From contig CALMDF010000536.1 in assembly GCA_937864895.1 (NCBI GenBank), positions 1-8,092 on the forward strand: a stretch of DNA of 8,092 bases, written 5' to 3'. Source of the DNA: an uncultured Holophagales bacterium. Its GTDB lineage: Bacteria > Acidobacteriota > Thermoanaerobaculia > UBA5066. How positions within the stretch are numbered: the stretch's first letter is position 1; each line of letters opens with the position of its first letter. This document shows, one piece after another, positions 5,588 through 8,092 of the stretch. Under the pieces are notes generated by a model that worked only from the letters and a program-made list of their open reading frames with translations, was not told where the DNA came from and did not search any database. Position numbers and translations under genes: made by a program.

Positions 5588-7692
5588 CGCGCCGCCCCCG
5601 CGAGGAGGGGACGCCGCCGAAGAAGAGCGACAGTCACTGCGAATCCGGCCGTCGAAAGCACGGCGGCGATGATCAGCCATGACCTCGAAGGCTGCAAACG
5701 GACGACGTGGCGTCCGGGAGGGACCCACATCCCGCTGAACCCGGAGTTCGCGTCGTGGACGGCGAGCGGACGGCCGCCGAGCGTCGCCTCTCGCGTCGCG
5801 ACGAGGGGCCGGCAGACGAGGAGGCACGCGGGACCGGGACCGTCGGCCTCCACCTCGAGCTCGAGCCGCGAGGGACGGTCCGAGACCCGGACGACCCGGC
5901 CCGGCGAAGCCGTCGTCTCGCCTCCCGGCGCGAGGAGGAAGGCCGTGTCCACCGGGGCACCCTCCGAGAGAAACCGCGTCACCAGCTCCCTCGGGTCCTC
6001 GTCCCTGACGACCCGGCTCGCGAACCGGAAGGGCGGGACCGGGCCGCGGAGCGGGAGGAGGCGCGGGACGGGCAAGCCTCCCGGGCCGGCTGCCGAGTCG
6101 ACGACGGCGACGGCCCCCGCGGCTCGCGCGAGGACCGGCGGGACCGGGCTGCCGGCCGGGGATTCCTCGAGGAAGAGGACCCACTCGACCTGCGCGCGCG
6201 GCAGCGTGAGGTCGTAGTCCTTCTCGAGGACCGTGCCGACGCCGAAGAGGCCGGGAGAGCCCGGGAAGGCCCACTCGACCATCGCCGGCCCGGTGCGGCG
6301 GGGATCCCGGGGCACGGCCGGCGGGGGCATCCGGTACCCCGTGAGCGCCAGGACGCGCGGGGGCGTCCCTCCGGTCTCCGCCCGGGGAAGGCCCGAGAGG
6401 ACCTCGGGGCGCCGCTCGAGGAGCGAAGCCCGGGACATCGGGACGAGCCGCGGCGTCACGCTCCCCCGGTCGAAAACGGCGAGGCCCGCGAGGAGGGCGA
6501 ACGCGGGCCACACCCTCCGTGCGGGCAGCGCGCGCTCGACCGCCGCGGCGCCGAGGGCGGCGAGCCAGACGATTCCGAAACCGAAGAGGACGGCGTACTT
6601 CTCCGGGTAGCGCAGGGACGCGGCGAAGGGGAGGGCCCGGAGGAGGAGACCGAGGAGCGGCGTCGCAGGTCCGAGGGCGAGGAGGACGCCGAGGGTGGCG
6701 ACGGCCGCGGCCCTCGGCCGCGCTCCGCGCCCCGCGACGAGACCGAGGAGGGCGAGCGTCCAGGCGAGCCGGCCCGGCGTGAGGGACGGGAAGTAGGGGT
6801 AGCCCTCGATTCCCTCGGCACCCGAGACGGCGGTCCAGTCGGCCACGACGGCGTCGGCGAAGAGCTCGGCGAGCCGCGCCGCCGGGAGCGCCCCCTGCGT
6901 CGCGAACTCGGGCCTGAGGCCGCCGGAGGCGCTCCGGATCCCGTCCAGGCCCGTGACGAGGATCGCTCCCAGGGCCGGGGCCGCCAGGAGCGCCCCGAGA
7001 AGCCCGCCAGCGGACCAGAGTCCGGCGGCCCCGAGGCGCTCGCGCGCCGCCGGCCCGTCTCCCCGCCCGGCGAGGAGGACGAGGGCGAGGAGCCCGGCCG
7101 AGAGGAGCGGCTCCGGAACCGAGGCGACGAAGAGGAGCGCCGTCGCCACGCCGAGGAACGCGATCGACCGCCCGCTTCGCTCCGACCTCGCGTGGAGGAG
7201 CGCCGCCGCGAACCAGGGAAGGACTGAGTGAGCCGAGGAGGTGCTCAGGAAGCTCGCCGAAGAAGCGGTGATGCCGCTCGCGCCCCAGGCGATGGCCCCG
7301 AGCGCCGACGAGAGCGGCGGGAGCCCGGTCCGCCGGAGGAAGACGGCGAATCCCGCCGCGCCGGCGAGGACGCGGAGGAGCATCCAGGCCTTCGCTGCGA
7401 GGTCCGTGGGAAGGAGGAGGAAGAAGACGTTGCCGGGGTCGAAGGCCGCCGCGCCCGGGGCGGCGAGGAGCGGCAGCCCGCCCCAGCGGAAGCGGTCCAC
7501 CCACGGCATCTCGCCCGCTCGCACGGCTTCGACGAGGTGCGCCTTGAGAGGGTAGAAGTAGGGAACGAGGTCCCGGCCGGACGGGAGGCCGGGCCCGAGG
7601 AGCGTCCGGTAGGGGACGAGGAGGAGCGCCAGGGCAACGAACAGGGCCACGGCGAACGGGCGCCTCTCGACGAGCTCGCGCAGCCCCTTCAT
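5584..7692 (-). CDS. YfhO-like multi-pass membrane protein (GT-C-like)
   Basis: This 702-residue protein has about ten or more hydrophobic segments. After the first helix (13-30) comes the loop LPSGRDLVPYFYPLKAHLVE (36-55) with Asp41. Then PWVDRFRWGGLPLLAAPGAAA (63-83) and DPGNVFFLLLP follow. This is the usual opening of the YfhO/GT-C membrane glycosyltransferase group, whose members use lipid-linked sugars outside the membrane. RYPEKY (361-366) is another block typical of the group. After about residue 410 a long extracytoplasmic domain follows, closing with a YfhO-type module: LGGRPLAVHDANSGF, then MWVPPGRHVVRL (655-666), and a last helix at about 672-691. Acceptor and sugar are unknown; in Bacillus YfhO takes part in glycosylating surface polymers. 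Both ends overlap neighbours by ATGA, so it is inside a coupled operon. The ATG at 7692 is chosen from that overlap and the hydrophobic N-terminus. Confidence 0.85.
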   Translation of the reverse strand: MKGLRELVERRPFAVALFVALALLLVPYRTLLGPGLPSGRDLVPYFYPLKAHLVEAVRAGEMPWVDRFRWGGLPLLAAPGAAAFDPGNVFFLLLPTDLAAKAWMLLRVLAGAAGFAVFLRRTGLPPLSSALGAIAWGASGITASSASFLSTSSAHSVLPWFAAALLHARSERSGRSIAFLGVATALLFVASVPEPLLSAGLLALVLLAGRGDGPAARERLGAAGLWSAGGLLGALLAAPALGAILVTGLDGIRSASGGLRPEFATQGALPAARLAELFADAVVADWTAVSGAEGIEGYPYFPSLTPGRLAWTLALLGLVAGRGARPRAAAVATLGVLLALGPATPLLGLLLRALPFAASLRYPEKYAVLFGFGIVWLAALGAAAVERALPARRVWPAFALLAGLAVFDRGSVTPRLVPMSRASLLERRPEVLSGLPRAETGGTPPRVLALTGYRMPPPAVPRDPRRTGPAMVEWAFPGSPGLFGVGTVLEKDYDLTLPRAQVEWVLFLEESPAGSPVPPVLARAAGAVAVVDSAAGPGGLPVPRLLPLRGPVPPFRFASRVVRDEDPRELVTRFLSEGAPVDTAFLLAPGGETTASPGRVVRVSDRPSRLELEVEADGPGPACLLVCRPLVATREATLGGRPLAVHDANSGFSGMWVPPGRHVVRLQPSRSWLIIAAVLSTAGFAVTVALLRRRPLLAGAAR

Positions 7693-8081
7693 CGGCCTGT
7701 CCCCGAACGGACGAGGAAGAGGCCGAGGAGAAGCGAGAGGAGGGTCACGGCGCCCACGGCGGCGATGAGGGGATTCTCGTAGGAGAGGACGACCTCGTGC
7801 CGCCCCGCCGGGACCCTGACGGCCGTGAGAAACCCGTCCGCGGCGAGGCCGGGCACGGCCACACCGTCGACCCTGGCCTTCCAGGAAGGGTCGAACGTCC
7901 GCGCGACGACGAGGAGCCCTCCGGGCTCGGCGACGTCGACCCGGAGCCGGTGCCGTGCGTTCTTCCGCTCGACGACTGCGACCGTCCCGGGCCCGAGCTC
8001 GAGCGGCGGGCCGCTTCCCTCGAGAACGGTCTCGACGAGGGGGTCTCGCGGCGCCGGCGGCGGGGAACCGGGAGGCGCGTA
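7689..8081 (-). CDS. YfhO-like protein, C-terminal part; frame broken or cut at edge
   Basis: The frame ending at TGA 7691-7689 encodes 130 residues before an in-frame TAG (8084-8082) eight bases from the window edge. The sequence is the C-terminal beta module and last helix of a YfhO-like protein. It includes VETVLEG, GLLVVARTFDPSWKARVDG, then FLTAVRVPAGRHEVVLSYENP and a closing helix (about 20 hydrophobic residues) ending LVRSGTGR. The Trp-Lys-Ala-Arg-Val-Asp-Gly block is the hallmark of this family's C-terminus. It is therefore a paralogue of the gene downstream, with which it overlaps by ATGA. No ATG, GTG or TTG occurs in this frame until GTG 7862, too late for a real start. The N-terminal part must lie beyond the right edge, and the TAG is either a sequencing or contig-end error, a frameshift nearby, or a real disruption. 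The window cannot tell which. Confidence 0.7.
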   Translation of the reverse strand, partial: YAPPGSPPPAPRDPLVETVLEGSGPPLELGPGTVAVVERKNARHRLRVDVAEPGGLLVVARTFDPSWKARVDGVAVPGLAADGFLTAVRVPAGRHEVVLSYENPLIAAVGAVTLLSLLLGLFLVRSGTGR

Positions 8082-8092
8082 CTACGCGAGGC

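Noticed and set aside
4250..7227. Long plus-strand open frames opposite the M20 and YfhO-like genes
   Set aside because: Highly charged repetitive composition with no motifs; antisense shadows of GC-rich genes.
5588..7504. N-terminal extension of the M20 peptidase frame
   Set aside because: The extension is low-complexity Arg/Pro/Gly and lies inside the YfhO-like gene in another frame. The ATG at 5587 gives a proper signal anchor and an ATGA overlap.

Overview
The window is very GC-rich (codon third positions almost all G or C) and densely packed. Protein style and codon use suggest an Acidobacteriota-like or similar high-GC Gram-negative bacterium. This is an inference; no rRNA or marker gene is present. 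All protein-coding space is used: no gene-free stretch exceeds 300 bases, and I see no tRNA, rRNA, CRISPR array or mobile element. The genes at both ends are incomplete.

Left part (1-1522): a MoxR-type AAA ATPase runs leftwards off the window. A 125-bp divergent spacer carrying a strong inverted repeat separates it from a rightward gene for a small secreted fasciclin (FAS1) domain protein. That gene ends at a textbook intrinsic terminator with a GCAA tetraloop.

Middle (1523-3814): a membrane-anchored penicillin-acylase-family Ntn hydrolase reads rightwards. Its 3' end overlaps by 11 bp the 3' end of the leftward cluster.

Right part (8092 down to 3804, all leftward) looks like one operon. 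It holds the C-terminal end of a YfhO-like membrane protein, a second complete YfhO-like/GT-C-fold membrane protein, a membrane-anchored M20 zinc peptidase, and a small thioredoxin-fold protein. The first three are joined by ATGA stop/start overlaps, and the last follows after a 23-bp gap.

The main discovery is this last gene. Conventional reading gives only an 89-residue protein starting at an internal GTG (4073). The reading frame continues upstream through one UGA codon (4100-4098) to a GTG start with a good Shine-Dalgarno. That gives 110 residues with Tyr-Tyr-Gln-Arg-Pro-Gly-Sec-Thr-Ser-Cys at the place of a thioredoxin CxxC. A SECIS-like hairpin lies directly downstream of the UGA, with its loop 18 nt after it. 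This is the layout of the ArsC-family (seleno)protein family, so I call the gene a selenoprotein. If correct, the organism must encode SelA, SelB, SelD and tRNA-Sec elsewhere.

A second oddity is an in-frame TAG near the right edge that interrupts the upstream YfhO-like gene. It may be a sequence or contig-end error, or a real break.
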